Assembly: GCA_016234155.1 (NCBI GenBank)
Contig: JACRGZ010000057.1
Location: 1-6,969, forward strand
Reading direction: 5' to 3'
Origin: Nitrospirota bacterium
GTDB taxonomy: Bacteria > Nitrospirota > 9FT-COMBO-42-15 > HDB-SIOI813
Length of the DNA stretch: 6,969 nucleotides
Shown: in pieces, positions 1-6,282 of the stretch
Layout: each line of letters starts with the position of its first letter
Numbering within the stretch: the stretch's first letter is position 1
Translations under genes and position numbers: made by a program
Notes under the pieces: model-generated
Database searches by the model: none
Told to the model about the DNA's origin: nothing
The model's input: only the letters and a program-made list of their open reading frames with translations

Positions 1-774
1 AACCTCAAGATGTGCCCTGTATATCTTTGCCAGACCCTCATCAATTATCTCCTCATGGAGCTGCTCCTGCTGTTTAAACCGGAATATCTTGCCCGCCTCC
101 TCGGACAGTACCTTCGCAATGCTGTTGAATGCAGCATAGTGAAAATAGGGGTCATAGGCAGAGACCACCTCAACAGTGGTACTTAGCTTTTGCGACAGGG
201 AGAGTGCGATCTGTAAAGCCCCAAATGACTCCGGACTCCCATCCACACCCACCATGATCTTCCCTCCTCTGAATCTCTGAGTGTTATTCCTCGTCACAAG
301 GATATCACTGTTAACCCTCCTCACTACCCTCTCACACACACTGCCAAGCATGTTCTCCTTCACAACCCCGAGCCCAATGGCACCAATGATAACCATGTCG
401 TACTGACTCTGGATTATATCCTCCACAAGCGCCTTGTAGTTCTTACCCTCTAAGGACTTACGCGTCAGGGCAATCTCTCCCCCCCTGCACCGCTCCTCCA
501 CTGCATCCAGATAGGAATCTGTGATAATGTTAAGACCCCTGGTGATCAGGGTATCGTGTATCTCACGTTGCTTCTCCAGCTCCCCTTCAAAACGGAATTG
601 CTCCGGCAATCCACCCTCCATCTGGCGGAACCGCCAGTCATGCAGTTTTGCCGCAAACACATGAACCCCTGTAATAGCACCTCCAAAGGCCTTTGCAATC
701 TCGATACCCAGTTCCACCCCATGAGTGGAATAGTCTGAGTTATCCACAGCTACCATTATATTCCGATAGTCCAT
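1..774 (-). CDS. Universal stress protein, tandem UspA domains (C-terminus beyond the left edge)
   Basis: I translated 258 codons on the minus strand from an ATG at 774; the frame is still open at base 1, so the protein is partial. Domain 1 (about residues 3-162) starts with the Usp beta-strand pattern NIMVAVDNSDYS. It ends with an intact ATP-binding signature G-2x-G-9x-G-S at residues 131-145 (GAIG...LGS), then ILV. A second Usp domain begins near residue 172 (KIMVGVDGSPES), and its own G-2x-G motif would lie outside the window. Domain 1 carries an acidic and basic insertion around residues 45-110, between its early strands and the nucleotide motif. The start is supported by GGGAGGG eight or so bases upstream. 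Usp proteins are soluble, often ATP-binding, and respond to energy or redox stress. Placement behind a respiratory operon, with only a 30-codon gene between, suggests a link to respiratory state, but that is inference. Confidence 0.93.
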   Translation of the reverse strand, partial: MDYRNIMVAVDNSDYSTHGVELGIEIAKAFGGAITGVHVFAAKLHDWRFRQMEGGLPEQFRFEGELEKQREIHDTLITRGLNIITDSYLDAVEERCRGGEIALTRKSLEGKNYKALVEDIIQSQYDMVIIGAIGLGVVKENMLGSVCERVVRRVNSDILVTRNNTQRFRGGKIMVGVDGSPESFGALQIALSLSQKLSTTVEVVSAYDPYFHYAAFNSIAKVLSEEAGKIFRFKQQEQLHEEIIDEGLAKIYRAHLEV

Positions 775-809
775 GATATTACCCTCCCGATAAATATAAA
801 TAGTCCCGT

Positions 810-902
810 TTATAACAAATAATACGCTATCATCACGAATATTGCGACACCATTTATAAATATCCCTACTTTTAGAAAAATATCCACAGGTGTAGTCTTC
901 AT
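810..902 (-). CDS. Small single-helix membrane protein (30 aa), unannotated
   Basis: A 30-codon frame runs from ATG at 902 to TAA at 810. The product begins MKTTPVDIFLKVG and continues as one hydrophobic helix (about residues 12-30) ending AYYLL. The reason to believe it is translated is the Shine-Dalgarno AAGGAGGTG at 911-919, one of the best in the window, eight bases before the ATG. It ends 35 bases before the universal stress gene and lies downstream of the operon terminator, so it is probably co-transcribed with that gene. I do not recognise a family. It could be a small membrane regulator, an extra oxidase-associated helix, or a leader peptide acting on the downstream gene. Its length means frame alone is weak evidence. 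Confidence 0.6.
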   Translation of the reverse strand: MKTTPVDIFLKVGIFINGVAIFVMIAYYLL

Positions 903-910
903 GGCTGATG

Positions 911-919
911 CACCTCCTT
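911..919 (-). promoter_or_regulatory. Strong Shine-Dalgarno of the 30-aa gene
   Basis: The minus strand reads AAGGAGGTG, which matches nine consecutive bases of the consensus complementary to the 16S rRNA 3' end, with eight bases to the ATG at 902. It decides the start of the 30-codon gene and is the main support for that gene. Confidence 0.7.
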
Positions 920-935
920 CAAAGAAGAAATAGAC

Positions 936-973
936 CAAAATAAAAATTGAAGAACCCCACGCAAGCTGCGGGG
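936..973 (-). terminator. Rho-independent terminator of the cytochrome/oxidase operon
   Basis: About 48 bases after the stop of the triple-haem cytochrome, the minus strand forms a GC-rich hairpin at 955-973 (CCCCGCAGCTTGCGTGGGG). The stem pairs CGCA with TGCG and CCC with GGG, with one unpaired T bulge and a three-base loop. A T-rich tract follows at 936-954, interrupted by a few A and C. The layout fits an intrinsic terminator closing the operon. The imperfect T-tract may let some transcripts read through into the 30-codon gene and the universal stress gene, for which I see no convincing separate promoter. Confidence 0.7.
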
Positions 974-1020
974 ATTGCTCTCGCTATGCATTTTCAATAC
1001 CCATTTTTGATTTTTTATCT

Positions 1021-3306
1021 TTAACCTTTGCTATTCCTCTGTACCTGCCTGGCCAGGAGCATCTCCCCGCCAAACACTAATGCCATTACGATTACCGGCG
1101 TGGTGAATACCCCGCCCCCGGCAGGCGGCATCGGGTAGGCCCAGTACCAGGTGGTCAGTACATGTTTTGAGCCGGTCTCACCATTACTCCCGTCCCATGC
1201 TGCAAAGGCCACAGGGATAAACCTTCCAGCCTCAAACTGTACGTCCTTCTCCGCATCTTCTGTCTTAAGAGACCTCTTCATCACCACCCTCCACTGACCA
1301 TTCCTGTATATACCTCCACCTTTTATCCCCACACCCCCGTCTCTCGGGGTCGATTTGCCAAGCCCTGTGGCATCAAGAAGTCTTATACCCCCCTCTGATG
1401 TGGTGGTCCCGCTGCTCCAGTGCCATATGTTTACAGAATGCCCCCCGTCTCCATGCCCGAAGTAGGGCTTCTCCATACCCTCCGGAATCTTCACAGGCCA
1501 CTGTATTGCCACACCATCAGGATAAAGTCCCCCTTCAGACAGCTCCATCGCCTTTGCGTCCCCGGGCATACTCTTTGTCCGGTCATCCCACTCAAGAAGA
1601 AACGCTGCCTCCTTCTCATTGTAGAGGGCCTTCACCGATATATCAGTTATAGTAGGTGTGAAATGCCTCTCTTTTGCAATTATCTGCGGCACAACCGGGA
1701 ATGTCACAGACTCGGCCTTCTCCCACTGTGCATTCATCGGATCATCACTTATCTCACCGGCTGCCTTTATCATCTTTACCACACTCCCCCCCTCACGCGG
1801 GGTCTCCTTCTGTAAGCTTTTCACATAATTGACCACATGCCAGCGCTCCTCCTCGCTTAGCCCCTTCTTGTTCTCAGGATCCGCAAAACTCGGCATGGGA
1901 GTGCCAGGTATCCCTGTGCTAATCCGTGTGTAAATCTCCTGCGGCTCACTCCCTCTCCTAAGTGTCCACGGTTTTGTCAGATCCCTCGGCCATACCCGGT
2001 CACCCCAGTCGGTCCTCAATGCCTTTGCCGCATCACCACGGGCCTCCTCGCCGTGACATTCAGAACACCGGTCTATAAATAACTCCTTACCCTTCCTGAT
2101 GCTATCTTCAGAGGAAGATACCCCCTTCCCCACCTTCACCTGCGCGCTTATCTTCTCCTCCACACCTGCAAAACCCTTTATATAGGTGACAAGATCCCTG
2201 ATCTCCTTATCGCTGAGGAGATCATTCCATGCAGGCATTGATGTGCCGGGAAGACCGTCACTGATCGTCCTGATCAGGTCTTCATCTGTAGGAAAGGGGG
2301 CGTCATATGGAGAGCTCTTGTACTTGTACACAGCAGCAGTAAAATCCCTCGGACGGGGGTTTAAAAACTCAGCAGCAGGACCATCTCCTGCACCTTCCCA
2401 TCCATGACACCACGCACACCTCTTATCATATATTGCCTTTGCGCCGGAAGCCGCCTTATCCTCTGCATAGGCAATAGATAGCATATTCTTTTCACCCTCC
2501 CCTTTCTCACCCTCCCCCTCACCCCCTCCCATCAAGGGAGGGGGAGGGGGATTTACACTTGCCTCCTCCTTCATCACGCGGGGGACACGTCCGGTATAAT
2601 CATAGATAAACATGCTTACCTTCCAGACCTCTTCTTCAGAGAGAAAATGCTGCCAGATCGGCATAGCCGATAACCACGGCGTAGCCTCTTTAGGCAGGCC
2701 AGGCCCGCCTGTTGTCACCCTCCAGAAGACAAAGGACTCCTGCAGTTGGGCAATCGTCCCCACATCCTGAAAATTGGCAGGGAGCGGGTTAAACCCATGT
2801 GCATAATGCCCCCTGCCATTAAGTTTGTCCCCGTGACAGTAAAAACAGTTCTTAAAATATATCTCCCCACCCTCCCTCACATACTGTGAAAAATTTGCTG
2901 CATCCTTCCTGAGCGGATTCTCAAGGGTCAGCAGATTGTAAGATTTATCATATACCTTTGCAGAGGACGGCGGGGCCGGATGGACTGTCCTAAGCTCCAC
3001 AGGGGCATCAAAACTCGGACGCACCTTATTATAAGTTAAGTAACCGGCAAAGAGTGGAAGGATGATAAACACAACCCATCGCAATCTCTTCCTGTCCGGA
3101 TCACCAAGCAGTGATACGATTGGCGACGCCATCTCCTTAGCTGAACTATCACTAAATGTCATCACAAGGATCACACCAACAATAATAAAAAACATGTAGA
3201 GCCTGATTACGCTCGCAGGGATAAGGTAGTGACCTGACGGTATCTTTAATATAAGATAGCCACCTATAACTATGATTACAGCTAACAGAAGTCTTGGAAT
3301 CCTCAT
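1021..3306 (-). CDS. Membrane-bound triple-haem cytochrome c with C-terminal ethylbenzene-dehydrogenase-type haem domain
   Basis: The 761-residue product has three N-terminal membrane helices (about 6-22, 29-50, 78-94). Three class I cytochrome c domains follow, with CFYCH at 154-158, CAWCH at 297-301 and CSECH at 414-418. Likely distal Met ligands are M215 (SAMPIW), M357 (GTSMPAW) and M471 (GTPMPSF). Residues about 529-731 match the EB_dh/NxrC-like haem b domain: VNIWHW, then IYRNGQWRVVMKRSL, then IPVAFAAWDGSNGE. A last helix at about 733-753 anchors the C-terminus. The role is periplasmic electron transfer, probably to or from the neighbouring bd-like subunit. A GTG four codons upstream (3318) keeps the frame open, but GGAGGAG lies between it and the ATG at 3306, so I use the ATG. 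Residues 251-274 (PPPPP then GEGEKGEGEK) are a low-complexity linker encoded by a palindromic repeat. The gene starts 43 bases after the dihaem cytochrome and ends the operon. Confidence 0.93.
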   Translation of the reverse strand: MRIPRLLLAVIIVIGGYLILKIPSGHYLIPASVIRLYMFFIIVGVILVMTFSDSSAKEMASPIVSLLGDPDRKRLRWVVFIILPLFAGYLTYNKVRPSFDAPVELRTVHPAPPSSAKVYDKSYNLLTLENPLRKDAANFSQYVREGGEIYFKNCFYCHGDKLNGRGHYAHGFNPLPANFQDVGTIAQLQESFVFWRVTTGGPGLPKEATPWLSAMPIWQHFLSEEEVWKVSMFIYDYTGRVPRVMKEEASVNPPPPPLMGGGEGEGEKGEGEKNMLSIAYAEDKAASGAKAIYDKRCAWCHGWEGAGDGPAAEFLNPRPRDFTAAVYKYKSSPYDAPFPTDEDLIRTISDGLPGTSMPAWNDLLSDKEIRDLVTYIKGFAGVEEKISAQVKVGKGVSSSEDSIRKGKELFIDRCSECHGEEARGDAAKALRTDWGDRVWPRDLTKPWTLRRGSEPQEIYTRISTGIPGTPMPSFADPENKKGLSEEERWHVVNYVKSLQKETPREGGSVVKMIKAAGEISDDPMNAQWEKAESVTFPVVPQIIAKERHFTPTITDISVKALYNEKEAAFLLEWDDRTKSMPGDAKAMELSEGGLYPDGVAIQWPVKIPEGMEKPYFGHGDGGHSVNIWHWSSGTTTSEGGIRLLDATGLGKSTPRDGGVGIKGGGIYRNGQWRVVMKRSLKTEDAEKDVQFEAGRFIPVAFAAWDGSNGETGSKHVLTTWYWAYPMPPAGGGVFTTPVIVMALVFGGEMLLARQVQRNSKG
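2491..2550. repeat. C/T-rich palindromic repeat embedded in frame in the triple-haem cytochrome gene
   Basis: The plus strand is a run of CCCTC-type units followed by a large imperfect inverted repeat. The left arm, near 2514-2530 (CCCCCTCACCCCCTCCC), faces a right arm at 2536-2550 (GGGAGGGGGAGGGGG), with a five-base ATCAA loop and one extra A plus one extra C in the left arm. It encodes the Pro5 and Gly/Glu/Lys linker between the first and second cytochrome c domains without breaking the frame. The composition and the hairpin-plus-CCCTCACCC layout resemble the intergenic element near 6240-6278. Confidence 0.65.
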
Positions 3307-3309
3307 ATA

Positions 3310-3316
3310 CTCCTCC
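3310..3316 (-). promoter_or_regulatory. Shine-Dalgarno deciding the start of the triple-haem cytochrome
   Basis: The minus strand reads GGAGGAG, then TAT, then ATG at 3306. Upstream of the alternative GTG at 3318 the sequence is AT-rich with no purine-rich ribosome site. This favours the ATG and the shorter 761-residue product. Confidence 0.65.
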
Positions 3317-3349
3317 ACATCTTTTTAGTTCATACTGAAAAATGCACAA

Positions 3350-4198
3350 CTATTTAGAATCTGCTAAAAATGCCACTGCCATCTCAAACTCGCCTGCTGT
3401 CATCCTGTCTCCAAAACCAGGCGGCATGATAGGCGGCATCCCCGGAACTATAAATGCTGTTGGATTCAGGATCGATTCCCTGATATAATCCCTTGCACTC
3501 ATACCGGGTCTCCTCTTCGCCCCTGAACTACCAATATGGGTGAGATCCGGCGCTAATGCCCCGGCAATACCACCCTTCTCATGCTTATGACAGGCACCGC
3601 AACCATACTTCTGAAAAAACTCCTGCGGGGTCCTGGCAGGAGCAGGTGGTGCAGCAACTGCCCCGGCACCAGCCTCTTTCTCACCCCCACCCTCATCACC
3701 TGTGGGCGGTTGAACCGTAACCTCTCCACCGTCTTTGCTCTGGAGAAACGCAATAGCTGCATTAATCTCCCACGGCTTTAAGTATTTCTTGATCTCCAGC
3801 ATCGGACTCTTAGTGTCATTCGACCCGGCTACCCCAAATCCGGCTACCACAAAGGCCGAGGGCTCCATCATAGACTCCCTAAGATACTCCTCCCCCTTCT
3901 TTGCCTTCCCTTTATACCGGGGGTCCTTGAGCCTGTCCTCTGAAGTAGCATGCATGTTCACAAGCTCAGGCGCCCTCCTGAGCTTCGGGTCATGGCATAG
4001 AATACAACCACCAAACCCACCCCTCTTCCCCTCAAAGATATCCTTCCCGATATCAATAAACTTATCCATTGTCAGTGCCCCCACCTTCTCTTCAAGCGGT
4101 GGCGGCTCTGACCTTTGCTGCGGAAGGGTCATTGGAAAAATGGTATACACCGAGAGGATAACTGCACTGAAAACTATAACTTTTATAAAGGTCTTCAT
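3350..4198 (-). CDS. Membrane-anchored dihaem cytochrome c
   Basis: The 282-residue protein has an N-terminal signal or anchor helix (about 5-25) with no lipobox, so it is probably tethered in the periplasm. Two cytochrome c haem sites are present: CILCH at 65-69 and CGACH at 200-204. The two halves are an internal duplication. Each has a similar block after its haem site: YLRESMMEPSAFVVAGFG at 105-122 and YIRESILNPTAFIVPGMP at 238-255. A distal Met is likely at M254 or M258 in the second domain and perhaps M133 in the first. The halves are joined by a Pro/Gly/Ala/Glu-rich linker at about 160-190. The ATG overlaps the stop of the upstream oxidase-like gene as ATGA, with GGAGGAGGAGAG just before it, indicating translational coupling and a probable stoichiometric partnership. 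The likely role is electron donor or relay to the bd-like subunit; the redox partner is not shown by the sequence. Confidence 0.92.
   Translation of the reverse strand: MKTFIKVIVFSAVILSVYTIFPMTLPQQRSEPPPLEEKVGALTMDKFIDIGKDIFEGKRGGFGGCILCHDPKLRRAPELVNMHATSEDRLKDPRYKGKAKKGEEYLRESMMEPSAFVVAGFGVAGSNDTKSPMLEIKKYLKPWEINAAIAFLQSKDGGEVTVQPPTGDEGGGEKEAGAGAVAAPPAPARTPQEFFQKYGCGACHKHEKGGIAGALAPDLTHIGSSGAKRRPGMSARDYIRESILNPTAFIVPGMPPIMPPGFGDRMTAGEFEMAVAFLADSK
3677..3703. repeat. Degenerate C/T-rich tract in the dihaem cytochrome linker
   Basis: The plus strand reads CTCTTTCTCACCCCCACCCT and continues CATCACC. It resembles the CCTTTCTCACCCTCCCCCTC part of the repeat at 2491-2550, and it likewise encodes an acidic Gly/Glu/Lys linker between two haem domains. 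No matching hairpin partner arm is visible, so this may be a decayed copy or simply convergent linker codon use. Confidence 0.3.
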
Positions 4199-6036
4199 CT
4201 CTCCTCCTCCCGCGACCCTGAGGCACCCGCTATCTCCGGTAAAGGCTCCTGTTTAACTGTGCTGAGCTGGGCTATCCAGAAACAAAATATCACCAGTACC
4301 ATAAAGATAACTGTTGCAGTCGTTGCAACAAGCACAGCATGTCCGATCGGAGGTGTATATGCATCAGGCGAGGCATCCCTCATGATCGTGTATACATGCC
4401 AGTGCTGCCTGATCCCGGACCTTATATACCCCATCAGGGCCATGAGCCATGTAAAAGAGATTGCTAAAAGAAACAGGGCATACTGGGAACGCGGGGACAT
4501 CTTACCCCACTGGATCGGACCCAGTGTCCTGGCCTTACGGTGCATTATAACATCCAGAATAAGAAGAATCAGGGCAACACTTAGCGTAGACAGTACCTGC
4601 GGAACAGATGCCCGTACCTTAAACGCGGTTGGCACAAGATACCCGTAGATACCGAGAAATATTATATTAACCCACGCTACTGCAAAAAAGACCTTCATAA
4701 CTACTGTCCCTGCCCCGACCCATCCTACCGTGGGCATCTTGTTTGCCCTCCTGTATAAAAAGAAACTCAGGAATGTAAAGAGTATCATCGTATTGGCAGC
4801 CGTGTTCTTCGCAGGCATGATACCAAGAGGACTGAGGAGGGCAGCATGACTCCCTCCTATCTTCTTCATCTCAATCGCGGTCATAACAATCGTGTGAGGT
4901 GTAAGCCATACAAGAAAGGCAAGAACAATCACCCCTGCTATATATTTAATCACAGGGGTATATCTCTCTGCCCCACTGATCCTCCCCATCCCGCACCAGA
5001 GGTAATAGTTGGCACCTAAAAATACAGAACCGATCAAAGTCGCCTGCACAATAAAAAGCCATGCAAAAATACCCCCCATCGCTGTAATCCCCATCTGCTG
5101 ACTATAGGCATAAATCTCCGCCATCAAAATATACCCGGCAAAAGGAAGCGGGAGGAGGGCGGCAATGGCTATAAAGTTCGAGGTATAACCCATCCAGTCA
5201 TAGCGGGCCTTCTCCTCAGGGGTCGTTGAAGAGAGAAATTTATAACCCGCATAGGCCCCCACAATCGCACCCCCAAAGGCAATGTTGGCTATGAACCTGT
5301 GGAGGTTTAATGGAATCCAGAAGGGATTACGTATAAATACCCATATGTTGTCTGTTATAGGGGCCCCGGCAGCATCCACACCCACAGGGGTCATCATAAA
5401 ACCTGTCCACGCATCGGCAATGAAAAGTATAGTCATCCCGAAGGTGTTCAGCAGAAGCCCCAGCGTGAGGTGTATCCACTTCTTCGTCCCGTACCGTAAC
5501 GCATCCCAGCTATAATAATATGTATAGCAGACTATCGCCTCTCCAATAAAGGCCAGGATATAAAAGATTACAGTAGGCTGAAAGATTCTCATCAGGTATT
5601 TTATAAAATCAGGATAGAGTGTCAAAAGGGCAAAGGTGAGCAATCCACCTGTCAGGGCCGTTAGAGAAAAGGCCGTCATACTTACCTTCATAATTTCATG
5701 TGCAATATGATCATATCGCTCATCCTTTGTAAATATACCAAGCCCTTCGATCACCAGAACAAATATTGGAACAGCAAGGACAAAGGCGCCAAAGAACAGA
5801 TGAACCTGGGCCGCTACCCACACAGCCTCCCTGCTCTTCACCCAGCCAAGCTGAGGATAATCCCCGGGCTTCAACTTCGGTGCCTCAAAGGTCGCCTTAG
5901 AGGGTGCTTCCTCCACGGATGTAACAGAATGACCCTCCTGGGCCAGCACTGTCTCATTCGAAAGCGGGATTAACGGAATCAGCAGCAGGAATATCAAAAA
6001 GATCAGTACCCCGGTCACAAGCCCTTTTTTGCGCAT
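4195..6036 (-). CDS. Divergent cytochrome bd-like oxidase subunit I (CydA-like), probably cytochrome c-linked
   Basis: The 613-residue product has a signal-like N-terminus (cleavage plausible after VLA, residue 32) and about 13 further membrane helices. CydA landmarks I can align are H79 in AAQVHLFFGAF (E. coli H19 region), E166 in LAFIGEAIV followed by YYYSWD (E107 region), and H246 in NPFWIPLNLHRF (H186, low-spin haem b ligand). Differences from canonical CydA are F158 where E99 is expected, no quinol-binding Q-loop, and GIRQHWHV at 541-548 where GRQPW would be, with no Glu just before it. Extra histidines occur in the membrane region (H381, H397, H545, H547). I could not place the Met393 equivalent. 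No CydB follows; two c-type cytochromes do. The family of bd-like oxidases known from Nitrospira and relatives fits this pattern. O2 reduction is inferred, and other gaseous substrates such as NO are not excluded. AGGAGG precedes the ATG. Confidence 0.88.
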   Translation of the reverse strand: MRKKGLVTGVLIFLIFLLLIPLIPLSNETVLAQEGHSVTSVEEAPSKATFEAPKLKPGDYPQLGWVKSREAVWVAAQVHLFFGAFVLAVPIFVLVIEGLGIFTKDERYDHIAHEIMKVSMTAFSLTALTGGLLTFALLTLYPDFIKYLMRIFQPTVIFYILAFIGEAIVCYTYYYSWDALRYGTKKWIHLTLGLLLNTFGMTILFIADAWTGFMMTPVGVDAAGAPITDNIWVFIRNPFWIPLNLHRFIANIAFGGAIVGAYAGYKFLSSTTPEEKARYDWMGYTSNFIAIAALLPLPFAGYILMAEIYAYSQQMGITAMGGIFAWLFIVQATLIGSVFLGANYYLWCGMGRISGAERYTPVIKYIAGVIVLAFLVWLTPHTIVMTAIEMKKIGGSHAALLSPLGIMPAKNTAANTMILFTFLSFFLYRRANKMPTVGWVGAGTVVMKVFFAVAWVNIIFLGIYGYLVPTAFKVRASVPQVLSTLSVALILLILDVIMHRKARTLGPIQWGKMSPRSQYALFLLAISFTWLMALMGYIRSGIRQHWHVYTIMRDASPDAYTPPIGHAVLVATTATVIFMVLVIFCFWIAQLSTVKQEPLPEIAGASGSREEER

Positions 6037-6106
6037 ACTTCCTCCTCCCTAAAACCACAAAATTACATAACAGCCAATGCATCTTTCATCCGAAAATCCC
6101 TCACCC

Positions 6107-6232
6107 TCACCTCGGAAACAGATTCAGTCCTAACGATGCACCAAAGTATGCCTTCATAATCAGGAGATCCAGAAAATAAAAATACAGGACACTCCCTACA
6201 ATCGATACGACCCAAACCAATAACTTTGACAT
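6107..6232 (-). CDS. Small single-helix membrane protein (41 aa), putative accessory subunit
   Basis: This frame runs from ATG at 6232 to TGA at 6107 and ends 70 bases before the bd-like gene. The peptide begins MSKLLVWVVSIVGSVLYFYF, a single hydrophobic helix to about residue 26, and ends with GLNLFPR. The frame can be extended upstream to an ATG at 6325, but that version would overlap the preceding small gene and read through the inverted repeat as charged sequence. GGGGGGAG five bases before the ATG at 6232 supports the short form. I do not recognise a named family. Size, helix and position directly before an oxidase core gene suggest a stabilising subunit comparable in role to CydX or CcoQ; this is inference. 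Confidence 0.72.
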   Translation of the reverse strand: MSKLLVWVVSIVGSVLYFYFLDLLIMKAYFGASLGLNLFPR

Positions 6233-6237
6233 GATAT

Positions 6238-6245
6238 CTCCCCCC
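6238..6245 (-). promoter_or_regulatory. Ribosome binding site contributed by the repeat tail
   Basis: The minus strand reads GGGGGGAG five bases before the ATG at 6232. It is the downstream tail (GGGTGAGGGGGGAG) of the inverted-repeat element at 6241-6278, so the element appears to provide the translation signal of the 41-aa gene. Confidence 0.55.
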
Positions 6246-6278
6246 TCACCCTTCCCTCTCCCCTCAGGGGAGAGGGAA
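6241..6278. repeat. Intergenic palindromic element with perfect 12-bp arms
   Basis: On the plus strand, TTCCCTCTCCCC (6252-6263) and GGGGAGAGGGAA (6267-6278) are exact inverted repeats separated by TCA, flanked on the left by CCCCCTCACCC. This type of CCCTCACCC plus CCCTCTCCCC hairpin resembles dispersed palindromic repeats seen between genes in many bacteria. It lies between the two small membrane-protein genes. On the minus-strand mRNA it would form a very stable hairpin just upstream of the second gene's ribosome site. On the plus strand it is followed by TTTTTT, so it could also stop antisense transcription. Confidence 0.85.
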
Positions 6279-6282
6279 TTTT

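Noticed and set aside
2491..2550. CRISPR or tandem-repeat array
   Set aside because: The units are irregular C/T-rich runs with no spacers of constant length, and they are inside an intact coding frame.
3307..3318. GTG start giving a 765-residue triple-haem cytochrome
   Set aside because: There is no ribosome site before the GTG, whereas GGAGGAG precedes the ATG four codons later.
3152..3349. 65-codon minus-strand frame overlapping the start of the triple-haem cytochrome
   Set aside because: It covers the N-terminal membrane helices of the real gene in another frame, with no family resemblance.
3735..4648. Long plus-strand frames of 173 and 177 codons
   Set aside because: They lie opposite the well-supported dihaem cytochrome and bd-like genes and contain no recognisable domain; they are shadows.
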